Counted from the first letter of the stretch, positions 8,419 to 16,755 are shown. The stretch: 64,000 nt of DNA from Robertmurraya korlensis (GCF_023715225.1 NZ_JAMBNS010000006.1:62001-126000), one strand, 5' to 3'. Notes: generated from the sequence alone by a model not told the origin. Numbers and translations: made by a program.

Positions 8419-9498
8419 ATGCAAGGAGAACTTTCAGCAAATAAAAAAGCAACACATTCAATCGATCGTGCGTTTGCTTCTAAGTTTGCCAAATCAATGT
8501 TTTTAAGTGTATGCGGACTAGCCATATTATCATTTATCGGAACGAGAATGTTTACTCATATCGACTTAAATTTATATGGATACATGGTTGGAACAATTGT
8601 TTTTTTAGGAGGATTCTTTTACCGATTTATTGCTTGGGGAGAACGACCACCAACAAAAATTTTCATAAAAAAAGGATTAAAACTTTTGTTTCGAAAGTCA
8701 ACCCCTAAGACAACTACGGAGCACCTAGTCACCTATCGTTTTATATGGAATCGTGGGATCTATCGTTGGACTCAACACATTTTAATGGGTTGGGGTTGTG
8801 TAATCGCTGCATTCGTAACCTTCCCATTAGTGTTTGGGTGGATGTACTTTACGATGGAAGAGAATGGATATTATACGGTCGTTGGAATGGGAATTGACAT
8901 CATGACAATTAAAGCAGACGGAGCTTTAGGATATCTTTTCTATAACGCTTTAAATATATCTGCCGTTATGGTAATCACAGGTGTTTGCATGATTATTTAC
9001 AGACGCTTGAAAAACATGCAAGCACGTGCAGAACAAACAGTTGTTTATGACTTCTTGCCTTTATATTTACTACTATTTGTTAGTATCACAGGAATTGCAT
9101 TGACGTTAATCAATATGTTTTTACACGGATGGGGACATTCGGTCATGTCATTAATTCATCAATATTCCGTTATTGTTACTTTAATATATTTACCATTTGG
9201 AAAATTAGCACATATTCCTTTCCGCCCAGTAAGTATTTTTGCTAGAAACTACCGCGAGCATTATGCTGAGCAGTCGATGAAACATTGTAAGGTTTGTGGT
9301 GAGGGGTTTGTATCAACAGAACAATCAAATGATGTCGTCCATGTACTAGGTGTGAACCATATGGAATTTAAAAAGGAAGACTTTCATCTTGCAGAATTAT
9401 GTCTTCCATGTCGGAGAAAGTACCGTATTGCTCAGTTCTCTGGCTTCCCTACACATGAAGTGAAAGTTAAGGAGGCAAACCAGAATGCAAAGGGATAA
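8419..9498 (+). CDS. NarI-like membrane cytochrome b subunit with C-terminal CxxC pairs
   Basis: This is the likely quinol-facing membrane anchor of the molybdoenzyme. Of 359 residues, the first 275 form about six hydrophobic segments (near 28-46, 52-72, 119-145, 168-193, 212-235, 240-265). Histidines suited to haem b ligation sit at TQHILMGWG, FLHGWGHS, SLIHQYS and KLAHIPF, and the last pair resembles the His-x13-His spacing of NarI-type cytochromes. The C-terminal soluble tail (about 280-345) carries two CxxC pairs, HCKVCGEGF and LCLPCRRKY, which suggest a zinc or iron site not usual in NarI. First gene of the operon, with AGGAGGAG before ATG, it overlaps the catalytic gene by 14 bases. Confidence 0.72.
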   Translation: MQGELSANKKATHSIDRAFASKFAKSMFLSVCGLAILSFIGTRMFTHIDLNLYGYMVGTIVFLGGFFYRFIAWGERPPTKIFIKKGLKLLFRKSTPKTTTEHLVTYRFIWNRGIYRWTQHILMGWGCVIAAFVTFPLVFGWMYFTMEENGYYTVVGMGIDIMTIKADGALGYLFYNALNISAVMVITGVCMIIYRRLKNMQARAEQTVVYDFLPLYLLLFVSITGIALTLINMFLHGWGHSVMSLIHQYSVIVTLIYLPFGKLAHIPFRPVSIFARNYREHYAEQSMKHCKVCGEGFVSTEQSNDVVHVLGVNHMEFKKEDFHLAELCLPCRRKYRIAQFSGFPTHEVKVKEANQNAKG

Positions 9499-11653
9499 AT
9501 TTTTTAAAGAAGTCAAGAACTTACATCATCCGAACGAGAAACTAGTGAAAACTCACTGTAGTTATTGTGGGATGCAATGTGGAATGAATCTACGTGTAGA
9601 TACAAAAACAAACAAAATTATTGGCGTAGAGCCTCGTTATGAATGGCCTGTAACTGTAGGGAAAATGTGCCCGAAAGGTGTAACAGCTTACCAGCAAACA
9701 AATCATGATGATCGTATTTTACGCCCACTGATCCGTGATAATCAAGCGTTAAAAGGAACTAAAGAAGGGTTTCGTGAGGCAAGCTGGGAAGAAGCTTATG
9801 ATCTCATCGTTAAGAAATTTCAGGCGTTACAGAATGATTATGGAAAAGATAGTCTTTCCGTTTTCAGTGGCGTTTCAATGACAAACGAAAAATGCTATTT
9901 AACTGGAAAGTTTGCTCGTGTTGCATTAGGCACAAGATATATTGACTATAATGGCCGCTTCTGTATGGCAAGTGCAGCTGGTGGATTTATGAGATCTCTT
10001 GGGGTCGATAGAGGATCAACGATTCCTTGGACAGATATACATGAAACAGATTGCTTGCTTATAGCTGGAAGTAATACAGCTGAATGCCATCCAACCTCCA
10101 TGTTCCGTATCTGGAATGTCCAAGAAAGAGGAGGATACATCATTGTGGTTGACCCGCGTGAAACACCAATTGCAAGAAGAGCGGATCTTCATTTGGATCT
10201 TCGTCCAGGTACTGACCTGGCCCTTGCAAATGGAATTCTTCATCAATTAATCGAAATGGGTCATATTGATGAACAATTTGTGAACAATCACACAAATGGA
10301 TTTGAAGAGACGAAGGAATTAGTGAAACAGTTTACTCCAGAATATACAAGTGAACTTACAGGTGTTGCTCCAGAAAAGATTATTAGAGCAGCTGAGATAT
10401 ATGGAAAAGCTCCAAATGCTGTAGTGATGTTTGCTCGTGGAATTGAGCAACAGCATAAGGGTGTTGACAATGTTTCCGCATATACCAATTTAGCTCTCGT
10501 AACGGGAAAGATTGGTCGTCCAAAATCAGGTGTAGCTACTTTTACTGGTCAAGGAAATGGGCAAGGAGGACGTGAGCACGGGCAAAAGGCTGATGCGCTT
10601 CCTGGTTATCGTAAAATTGCAAATCCAGAACATGTTCGAGAAGTAAGTAAAGTATGGGGAATTAAGCCGGAAGAGATGCCGCAAGCAGGGGTGTCTGCTT
10701 ACGAGATGTTTGAATTGATGACAGATAAAACGATTAGAGGTCTTTATCTACTTTGTTCAAACCCTGCAGTTAGTGCCCCTAATCTTAATTATGTACGAAA
10801 CGCCTTAAAAAATCTCGATTTTATGGTTGTTGCCGATTTTTATCTTTCTGAATCAGCAGAATTTGCCGATGTTATTCTTCCAACAACCACTTGGTCTGAG
10901 GATGAGGGAACTGTCACCAATCTTGAAGGTCGTATTATTAAAATTAATAAAGCCCAAGAACCTGTTGGCGAATCTAAACCAGACTGGGAAATTCAAGTGG
11001 AGCTTGCTGAAAGACTTGGAAGAGGCCAATATTTTAGCCATTTGAAAACAGCAAAGGATATTGGAGACGAATTCCGCTTAGCCTCTAAAGGTGGTTACGC
11101 AGATTATTATGGAGCCACATGGGATAAGATCGAGAAACAAGATGGTGTGTTTTGGCCTTGTAAAGATGAGGATGATAAGGGAACACCACATATGTTCTTA
11201 GACAAAAAGTTTTATCATCCAGATGGAAAAGCCAAGATTTGTGCACTTCCATACCGACCACCAGCAGAAGAGCCATGTGAAGAATATCCATTACGTTTAA
11301 CAACTGGGCGTGTAGTGTACCATTACCTATCAGGTAATCAAACGAGACGAATTCAATTTTTACGTGATATGTGTCCAGAACCTTATGTTGAGGTGCATCC
11401 GGACACGGCCACAAAATATGACATTCAGCATGAAGAAGTGGTCCGACTATTTACTCGTCGTGGAACAGCTGATTATAAAGTAAAAATAACCGAAGCGATT
11501 CGAAAAGATACAGTGTTCGTACCATATCACTTTGGTCACGATCAATCTATCAATCTTCTAACTATTGCAGCACTTGACCCGATGTCAAGAATGCCAGAAT
11601 TCAAGGCATGTGCCGCGCAAATTGAAAAACTAGAAATAAAGAAGGTGCAATAA
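9485..11653 (+). CDS. Nas/Nap-type molybdopterin oxidoreductase, probable nitrate reductase catalytic subunit
   Basis: This bis-MGD molybdoenzyme of the DMSO-reductase family probably reduces nitrate to nitrite. Cys25, Cys28, Cys32 and Cys62 (CSYCGMQC then GKMCPKG) bind a [4Fe-4S] cluster. Cys160 in YNGRFCMASA is placed as the molybdenum ligand, as in Nas and Nap enzymes, whereas NarG uses Asp and FdhF selenocysteine. GQGNGQGGREHGQ is the family pterin-binding segment. There is no Tat signal, so the enzyme should be cytoplasmic. 722 residues is normal for NasA/NasC-like subunits without extra domains. NarK and Nre-like genes support nitrate as substrate. Formate dehydrogenase or another reductase cannot be fully excluded. 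AAGGAGG precedes the start. Confidence 0.82.
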   Translation: MQRDKFFKEVKNLHHPNEKLVKTHCSYCGMQCGMNLRVDTKTNKIIGVEPRYEWPVTVGKMCPKGVTAYQQTNHDDRILRPLIRDNQALKGTKEGFREASWEEAYDLIVKKFQALQNDYGKDSLSVFSGVSMTNEKCYLTGKFARVALGTRYIDYNGRFCMASAAGGFMRSLGVDRGSTIPWTDIHETDCLLIAGSNTAECHPTSMFRIWNVQERGGYIIVVDPRETPIARRADLHLDLRPGTDLALANGILHQLIEMGHIDEQFVNNHTNGFEETKELVKQFTPEYTSELTGVAPEKIIRAAEIYGKAPNAVVMFARGIEQQHKGVDNVSAYTNLALVTGKIGRPKSGVATFTGQGNGQGGREHGQKADALPGYRKIANPEHVREVSKVWGIKPEEMPQAGVSAYEMFELMTDKTIRGLYLLCSNPAVSAPNLNYVRNALKNLDFMVVADFYLSESAEFADVILPTTTWSEDEGTVTNLEGRIIKINKAQEPVGESKPDWEIQVELAERLGRGQYFSHLKTAKDIGDEFRLASKGGYADYYGATWDKIEKQDGVFWPCKDEDDKGTPHMFLDKKFYHPDGKAKICALPYRPPAEEPCEEYPLRLTTGRVVYHYLSGNQTRRIQFLRDMCPEPYVEVHPDTATKYDIQHEEVVRLFTRRGTADYKVKITEAIRKDTVFVPYHFGHDQSINLLTIAALDPMSRMPEFKACAAQIEKLEIKKVQ

Positions 11654-12214
11654 ATGAAGAAGAGGCTCTATCTAGAATTAGAAAACTGTATCGGCTGCCG
11701 CTCTTGTCTGGCTGCGTGTACGCAGTGCGGGGGACATGAAGAGAAAAACAGAAATTATGTATATGATGTGAATCCTCTTGTAAACCGTCAGACGATGCCT
11801 CTCATGTGCCTTCACTGTGTAAATCCGGCATGTGCAAGAAGCTGTCCTGCTCAGGCGATCCAAATTCATGAAACAGGAGCGGTATTGTCTGCATTGGTAG
11901 AAAAATGTATTGGTTGTCAAAACTGTACAATTGCTTGTCCGTATGGAATTCCTAAATTTGATACAGAACAAAATCTTATGTATAAATGTGATTTGTGTAT
12001 TGACCGGACAAAGGATGGAATACCTCCTATGTGTGCAAGTGTTTGTCCATCAAATACATTGCAGTGGTTAACAGATGATGAGATTGAAGCAAAGCAAAAG
12101 CAGTTCAATTTAGATAATGGTAAATGGGTAACAAGCATGCCATATCTTGAAGGTGAAACAAATGTACGAGTGAATCTCCCTGGTATTTTACAGGGAGTAA
12201 CAAAGTTATTTTAG
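11654..12214 (+). CDS. Four-cluster ferredoxin subunit (DmsB/NarH-like)
   Basis: This electron-transfer subunit would pass electrons between the membrane protein and the molybdoenzyme. Sixteen cysteines fall in four groups: CIGCRSCLAAC near residue 13, CLHCVNPACARSC near 53, CIGCQNCTIAC near 85 and CDLCIDRTKDGIPPMC with a final SVCP near 112. That is the arrangement of DmsB-type subunits with four [4Fe-4S] clusters. Length (186) is typical. There is no signal peptide, which matches a cytoplasmic catalytic subunit. It starts immediately after the stop codon of the catalytic gene and is probably translated by coupling. Confidence 0.88.
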   Translation: MKKRLYLELENCIGCRSCLAACTQCGGHEEKNRNYVYDVNPLVNRQTMPLMCLHCVNPACARSCPAQAIQIHETGAVLSALVEKCIGCQNCTIACPYGIPKFDTEQNLMYKCDLCIDRTKDGIPPMCASVCPSNTLQWLTDDEIEAKQKQFNLDNGKWVTSMPYLEGETNVRVNLPGILQGVTKLF

Positions 12215-12225
12215 GAGGGATTATC

Positions 12226-12750
12226 ATGACACATAAAAATAATAAGATCCCCTTTAATGAAGATAATTACACGCACAATATCAATCGGAACAATGAGAGA
12301 AAGCTAGACCGCAGAGGATTTATGAAGACATTGGTAGGGGCAGCAGGTGTATTCGCCGTCTCATCTCTCCCTTGGGGTGGAGTTGCAGCCAAGGAATTAA
12401 TGGGACTAGGAAACAAGGAGTATCCCCATAAAAAGATTGTTGATATAAAAAGTATCCCTGTGGGCCACTCCGTTGATTTTAAGTTCCCTGGTGAACATGA
12501 CGATGCCATTTTAATCCGCTTAACCGAAACAAAATATGTTGCTTATCAAAATGCTTGTACGCATCTACGCTGTCCAGTATTTTGGGAGAAGGAAAAAGGG
12601 GAGATGCTTTGTCCTTGCCATCATGGAAAATTTGATGTTGAAACAGGCGCACCAACAGCCGGACCTCCTCGTAGGCCATTACCTGAAATTGAAGTAATAG
12701 TAGAGAAAGACGCAGTATATGCAGTGAAGGTGAAACGTTATGAAGTGTAA
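12226..12750 (+). CDS. Tat-dependent Rieske [2Fe-2S] protein
   Basis: This is a Rieske iron-sulfur protein, a class that accepts electrons from quinol in cytochrome bc-type complexes. Residues 27-50 form a Tat signal or anchor, with DRRGFMK and then a hydrophobic stretch. The cluster ligands are seen in CTHLRC and CPCHHGKFD, giving the two Cys and two His required. The product has 174 residues. A Rieske protein in an operon with a Nas-type enzyme is unusual. To my knowledge a comparable Rieske/cytochrome b pairing is known from haloarchaeal nar operons. The Tat motif places it outside the membrane while the catalytic subunit appears to be inside. GGAGGG lies before ATG. Confidence 0.88.
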   Translation: MTHKNNKIPFNEDNYTHNINRNNERKLDRRGFMKTLVGAAGVFAVSSLPWGGVAAKELMGLGNKEYPHKKIVDIKSIPVGHSVDFKFPGEHDDAILIRLTETKYVAYQNACTHLRCPVFWEKEKGEMLCPCHHGKFDVETGAPTAGPPRRPLPEIEVIVEKDAVYAVKVKRYEV

Positions 12751-12925
12751 TTTCAATTTTGCTGCCCTGTTAGTCATTCTTATGTTAAATATCGTATTTA
12801 CACAGAAAATGGTGCACCAGTATTATTTTGAAAACTATGTAACGGCAATGATTTATTGTGTCTTAAATCTAGTCCTATTCCCTGTAGCAATTCTAATTTA
12901 CAAACAAGATCAAAAGAAGGCGTGA
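12740..12925 (+). CDS. Small two-helix membrane protein in the nitrate operon
   Basis: The 61-residue product has two hydrophobic segments (about 7-22 and 35-55) and a short basic tail. I do not recognise the family. The gene overlaps the end of the Rieske gene by 11 bases, with GAAGGTG upstream of its ATG. The next gene starts within a few bases of its stop, so it is embedded in the operon and very likely translated. By position it may be a small stabilising subunit of the membrane complex, which is only an inference. Confidence 0.65.
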   Translation: MKCNFNFAALLVILMLNIVFTQKMVHQYYFENYVTAMIYCVLNLVLFPVAILIYKQDQKKA

Positions 12926-12931
12926 TTGACC

Positions 12932-13246
12932 ATGAATTCTGAAACCTACTTAGACTTCTGTTTTGTAAGAGAGCATGTTGGAGATTTCTCTAATCTCATT
13001 GATCAGTTGTTATCGGATTTGTTTAAAGGAATGCGTGTGAATTGGTATCTGGATGAAAAAGTGACTGAAGGTGCAGATGTAGTTGTTGCAGAGATTAAAG
13101 GAATGACTCGGTTTCAGTCAGAAGAAGAAGTTATTGAGCATATTGAGACACACGCACAAGATGATTTCTGGTCTTATCTACAAGGGTATAAGATGTTTGT
13201 TTATCCTAATGGGAAAGGATGTGGGAGCAGCTGTGCAGGGCATTAA
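12932..13246 (+). CDS. Unknown protein with C-terminal Cys/His cluster, nitrate operon
   Basis: This is a soluble, acidic protein of 104 residues of a family I do not recognise. Its most striking feature is the C-terminus GCGSSCAGH, where two cysteines and a histidine could bind a metal or cluster. ATG 12932 is chosen, with AAGAAGG eleven bases upstream. A TTG six bases earlier (12926) is an equally possible start. The position between complex subunits and narK suggests an assembly factor or small electron carrier. No NarJ-type chaperone signature is visible. Confidence 0.6.
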   Translation: MNSETYLDFCFVREHVGDFSNLIDQLLSDLFKGMRVNWYLDEKVTEGADVVVAEIKGMTRFQSEEEVIEHIETHAQDDFWSYLQGYKMFVYPNGKGCGSSCAGH

Positions 13247-13508
13247 TCTTAAGGATCTAAAAATCTATGTTAATCAAACGGTTGAGCTTTCTATTCAGGA
13301 CTATTCTGGAGATGAACAGGCAGCACCGTTTATAAAAAAATCATTAGTAAAAGTGGGATTATGTCCTGAGGAAACACATGTGAGAATCTATTTTGACGAC
13401 AGAAATTTCTTTGCTATTCCTAGGTCTTCTCAAGTAACTGAAAGTGAAAAGGAATGGGTAGCGTTTGATGAAGCTAGTAAACTATATTATGTGATAAGAA
13501 AGGTTTGA
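13233..13508 (+). CDS. Unknown small protein in the nitrate operon
   Basis: This is a soluble protein of about 91 residues with no motif I recognise. The open frame extends upstream through the previous gene. GTG 13233 is the best-supported start because GGGAG lies six bases before it and it leaves only a 14-base overlap. GTG 13221 and ATG 13209 are alternatives. It ends a few bases before narK. Operon membership is clear, but function is not. Confidence 0.55.
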   Translation: MQGINLKDLKIYVNQTVELSIQDYSGDEQAAPFIKKSLVKVGLCPEETHVRIYFDDRNFFAIPRSSQVTESEKEWVAFDEASKLYYVIRKV

Positions 13509-13513
13509 TAAAC

Positions 13514-14818
13514 ATGAGTAAAGGAAGAATCACTCATTGGAATCCGGAAGATGAACAATTTTGGAAAAAAGAAGGGAAAAGACACGCCAAAAGAAACTTA
13601 TTAATCTCCGTTCCATCTTTAATGATGGCATTCGTTGTATGGCAAATCTGGTCGGTTGTAGCAGTGCGCTTAAACGATGTAGGATTTAATTTTACCCCTG
13701 AACAGCTGTTTACTCTTGCTGCAATGCCAGGACTTGTTGGTGCAACTCTTAGATTTGTGTACACATTCGCAGTTGGTAAGTTTGGAGGAAGAAATTGGAC
13801 CGTATTTTCAACCGCTATCTTAGCTATTCCTGCAGTTGGGATTGGATTTGCTGTCCAAAATCCTGATACACCATATACCACAATGCTTATCCTTGCTGCT
13901 TTATGTGGACTTGGTGGAGGTAACTTCTCCTCTTCTTCAGCTAATATGAGTTTCTATTTTCCGAAAAAAGAAAAAGGAACAGCACTTGGTATAAATGGTG
14001 GACTAGGAAATATGGGTGTATCGGTTGTTCAATTCGTGACACCTCTCATTATTGCATCTGGTACATTTGCTTTAGTTGGTGGAAGTCAGACATTACCAAC
14101 AGGTGAAAGTGTTTGGATTCAAAATGCAGCTTTCATTTGGGTCATTCCGATTGCAATATTAACGATTGCTGCTTGGTTTGGGATGGATAATATTCCTACA
14201 GCAACTCAATCGGTGAAGGATCAATTTATTATCGTTAAGCGTAAACATACTTGGATTATGACTGTTTTATATGTTGCTACTTTCGGATCCTTTATTGGGT
14301 ATTCAGCAGCATTTCCTTTGCTACTAAAATCTCAATTTCCAGAACATGTTGGTTTAGCCTTTTTAGGAGCATTTTTAGCAGCTGCAGCAAGACCTGTTGG
14401 TGGCTGGATTTCCGATAAATTAGGTGGTGCTCTTGTCACTGCTTGGGTTCTTGTAGTAATGGCAATTGGTGCTTCAGGAGTTATCTACTTTACAAATGAC
14501 AAAATGTTTACAGGATTCCTTGCATCGTTCTTAGTTCTTTTTATCGCTGCAGGTTTAGGTTCTGGTTCCACATTCCAGATGATTCCAGATATCTTCCCTG
14601 TAAAAGAAGCAGCTCCAGTTCTTGGATTCACTGCTGCATTTGCAGCATACGGTTCATTCTTTATACCAAAGCTTTTCGGTTGGTCAGTTAATCAATTTGG
14701 AACACCAGTAAATGCCTTTTATTTCTTTATCGCGTTTTATGTTATTTCCATCGTATTAAACTGGTTCTACTATCAACGTTCTACTGTAAGCACATCACCT
14801 TCAAAAAATGTAGCATAA
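13514..14818 (+). CDS. narK: NarK-type nitrate/nitrite transporter (MFS)
   Basis: This major-facilitator protein of the nitrate/nitrite porter family is expected to import nitrate or exchange nitrate for nitrite. The 434 residues contain about 12 membrane helices. The family nitrate-signature glycine motifs appear as ALCGLGGGNFSSSSANMSFY near residue 130 and FIAAGLGSGSTFQMIPDIFP near 345. ATG 13514 follows AAGAAAGG, and a TTG at 13505 is less likely. A cytoplasmic nitrate reductase needs such an importer, so its presence as the last structural gene supports the assignment of the upstream enzyme. Confidence 0.92.
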   Translation: MSKGRITHWNPEDEQFWKKEGKRHAKRNLLISVPSLMMAFVVWQIWSVVAVRLNDVGFNFTPEQLFTLAAMPGLVGATLRFVYTFAVGKFGGRNWTVFSTAILAIPAVGIGFAVQNPDTPYTTMLILAALCGLGGGNFSSSSANMSFYFPKKEKGTALGINGGLGNMGVSVVQFVTPLIIASGTFALVGGSQTLPTGESVWIQNAAFIWVIPIAILTIAAWFGMDNIPTATQSVKDQFIIVKRKHTWIMTVLYVATFGSFIGYSAAFPLLLKSQFPEHVGLAFLGAFLAAAARPVGGWISDKLGGALVTAWVLVVMAIGASGVIYFTNDKMFTGFLASFLVLFIAAGLGSGSTFQMIPDIFPVKEAAPVLGFTAAFAAYGSFFIPKLFGWSVNQFGTPVNAFYFFIAFYVISIVLNWFYYQRSTVSTSPSKNVA

Positions 14819-14830
14819 AAACCAAGGCAT

Positions 14831-14867
14831 ATACCCCATCATTTGTTTTTAAAGAATGATGGGGTAT
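14831..14867 (+). terminator. Stem-loop between narK and the sensory genes
   Basis: ATACCCCATCATT and AATGATGGGGTAT form a perfect 13-bp stem with an 11-base loop. Only a weak T-rich stretch follows, so termination may be partial and could set lower expression of the kinase/regulator genes, or serve as an RNA processing site. Confidence 0.6.
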
Positions 14868-14905
14868 GTGTCTATCTATATTTATAGGTTAGGAGGAGGT
14901 TCCTT

Positions 14906-15553
14906 ATGAAAAATTCACCGACTAAAAATCAAATTAGCTCATACATTATTCAATCACAAGAAGAAGAAATTAAACGTATCGCACTTGAGCTTCATGAAGG
15001 TGTTGGGCAAACGCTCTATAGTCTGTATAGTGGACTCCAATTTATTGAACAGACGATAAACAGTTCAAATATGAAATCATATGTGAATGAAATGAGTCAA
15101 TTACTTGAAAAGACGATTCAGGAAATTCGGCTTTTGTCAGTAGAACTTCATCCTCCTACGTTAACAACACTTGGATTAGTACCAGCTATGAAAAGCTATT
15201 TACGGATGTTTACATCGACATACGGTATATTAGTCGATCTCGATATTGAGGGACAGGAACCGAATTTAACAGAAACGCAAAAAATAACCCTTTTTCGAGT
15301 GTGTCAAGAGGCGTTAGGGAATGTAGCTAAATATGCAGACACTCATTTTATACAGCTAGATTTTTTATTTGTTGATAACAACTTAACCATGACAATTAAT
15401 GACAATGGTAAAGGATTTACCGTAGAGAATGAAATGCAACGATCTAGTGGGTTGGCTGCTATGAAAGAGCGTATGAATTTAATTGGGGGTCAATGCTTGA
15501 TCACTTCTGAAATAGGGAAAGGGACTACAATTGATGTTCTTTTACCGCTATAA
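14906..15553 (+). CDS. Histidine kinase core without sensor domain (NreB/DegS type)
   Basis: This is a cytoplasmic kinase of the HisKA_3 group. The phosphorylated His lies in ELHEGVGQTL near residue 30, followed by the dimerisation helix (SVELHPPTL). The ATPase domain shows RVCQEALGNVAKYA, DNGKGF and SGLAAMKERM. At 215 residues it holds little more than the catalytic core. There is no PAS or GAF domain and no four-cysteine cluster like that of the oxygen sensor NreB. Input might come from the GAF protein encoded downstream. AGGAGGAGG stands before ATG. It is the first of four sensory genes. Confidence 0.85.
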   Translation: MKNSPTKNQISSYIIQSQEEEIKRIALELHEGVGQTLYSLYSGLQFIEQTINSSNMKSYVNEMSQLLEKTIQEIRLLSVELHPPTLTTLGLVPAMKSYLRMFTSTYGILVDLDIEGQEPNLTETQKITLFRVCQEALGNVAKYADTHFIQLDFLFVDNNLTMTINDNGKGFTVENEMQRSSGLAAMKERMNLIGGQCLITSEIGKGTTIDVLLPL

Positions 15554-15606
15554 TAAAAGGATATAAGGATGATGTTCCTTTTTAGAAGTCATGGGGGGGG
15601 CTTACC

Positions 15607-16260
15607 TTGATTAAAATTATTTTATGTGATGATCATGCTGTCGTTAGAATGGGATTAAAAATGTTATTAAGTAACCATCCAGAGATGGAAGTAGTTGGAG
15701 AGGCGTCAGAAGGGAACGAAGGTATTCAGTTAGCCCAGGAATTAAAACCAAATGTCGTCGTAATGGACTTAAGCATGCCACACGGCAAGGATGGGTTATC
15801 AGCTACATCAGAGCTGAAAAAGTTGATGCCAAATGTACAAATCCTTATTTTAACGATGCATGATGATGAAGAGTATTTATTTCGGGCGATTCAAGCGGGT
15901 GCTTCAGGATGTATTTTGAAAAGTGCACCACATGATGAATTGTTAGGCGCCATAAAAATGGTTGCAAAAGGTGATGCTTACCTTCACCCATCTGCCACAA
16001 AAAGGTTGATGGAAGAGTATATTGACAGTGTAAAACAAGGAAATCAAGATACTTTTAGTCTTCTATCTGATAGAGAAAGAGAAGTCTTAACTTTAATTGC
16101 AAAGGGTTATGCCAATAAAGAAATTGCTGAAAAGCTGGTCATCTCTGTTAAAACAGTAGAAACACATAAGGGAAATCTTATGGAAAAGCTTCAAATGAAA
16201 ACTAGACCTGAGCTAGTTGCATTTGCACTTAAAAAAGGCTTGCTCGGCTATGGCATGTAA
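15607..16260 (+). CDS. NreC-like LuxR-type response regulator
   Basis: The N-terminal receiver domain has the acidic DDH pocket near residue 8, the phospho-acceptor Asp in VVVMDLSMP and the conserved Lys in ILKSAP. The C-terminal domain is a LuxR-type helix-turn-helix (LSDREREVLTLIAKGYANKE, then VKTVETHKGNLMEKL). Length (217) is typical of NarL/NreC regulators. The start is TTG 15607 behind a G-rich stretch. It lies between two kinases and next to a GAF protein, and I infer it activates the molybdoenzyme operon. The inverted repeats at 8274-8326 are possible binding sites. Confidence 0.87.
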   Translation: MIKIILCDDHAVVRMGLKMLLSNHPEMEVVGEASEGNEGIQLAQELKPNVVVMDLSMPHGKDGLSATSELKKLMPNVQILILTMHDDEEYLFRAIQAGASGCILKSAPHDELLGAIKMVAKGDAYLHPSATKRLMEEYIDSVKQGNQDTFSLLSDREREVLTLIAKGYANKEIAEKLVISVKTVETHKGNLMEKLQMKTRPELVAFALKKGLLGYGM

Positions 16261-16272
16261 AGGATGTATTCA

Positions 16273-16728
16273 ATGGTTATGGATAACTTGTACAATCAGA
16301 CATACATGAAACAGGCTTGCGAACAGCTTCAAGGAACGATTGAATGTGACTTTGTCGGTCTAGCCTTCCAAGAGAGCAAAGGACCTAATATTGGCTGGAA
16401 ATATGCTTCTGGTAATAGCAATGATAAATATGAAAGAATCACCCTACGGTATGGAAAAGGAATTGCGGGTAGAGTTTTATCTACCGGTAGACCAATGGAG
16501 ATTAAGTATTTTCCTCAGAATATCCTAGGAAAAGCATTGGAGTATCCCATTATGTTAGCAGAAAAACTTCTTTATGCGTATGCTGTACCAATACTCATTA
16601 ATGGCATACCTAAAGGCGTGTTGCTTGTCGGGTTTAGGTCGGAAACGAGCATCAGTGACGATGAAAAAAAGTTTGTTGAGAAAGCTGCAGCGGATATAAA
16701 AAAATTTTTATCATTAGAAAAAATGTAA
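16273..16728 (+). CDS. GAF-domain protein, NreA-like
   Basis: This is a single GAF domain of about 151 residues. Recognisable points are FVGLAFQES, LRYGKGIAGRVLSTGRP and a closing YAVPILINGIPKGVLLVGF. In staphylococci the GAF protein NreA binds nitrate and controls the kinase NreB. Position between the regulator and a kinase makes the same role likely here. ATG 16273 is nine bases after AAAGG. ATGs at 16264 and 16279 are alternatives. Nitrate-pocket residues cannot be judged by eye. Confidence 0.75.
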   Translation: MVMDNLYNQTYMKQACEQLQGTIECDFVGLAFQESKGPNIGWKYASGNSNDKYERITLRYGKGIAGRVLSTGRPMEIKYFPQNILGKALEYPIMLAEKLLYAYAVPILINGIPKGVLLVGFRSETSISDDEKKFVEKAAADIKKFLSLEKM

Positions 16729-16755
16729 AAGAAATTCTAGAGGGAGGCTATAGAG

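Noticed and set aside
11085-11414. 109-codon minus-strand frame inside the molybdoenzyme gene
   Set aside because: It lies fully antisense to a well-conserved coding region and has no start signal or recognisable sequence.
9485-11653. Formate dehydrogenase
   Set aside because: The presumed metal ligand motif GRFCMASA, the lack of selenocysteine, and the NarK and Nre-like neighbours favour nitrate reductase, although this is not proof.
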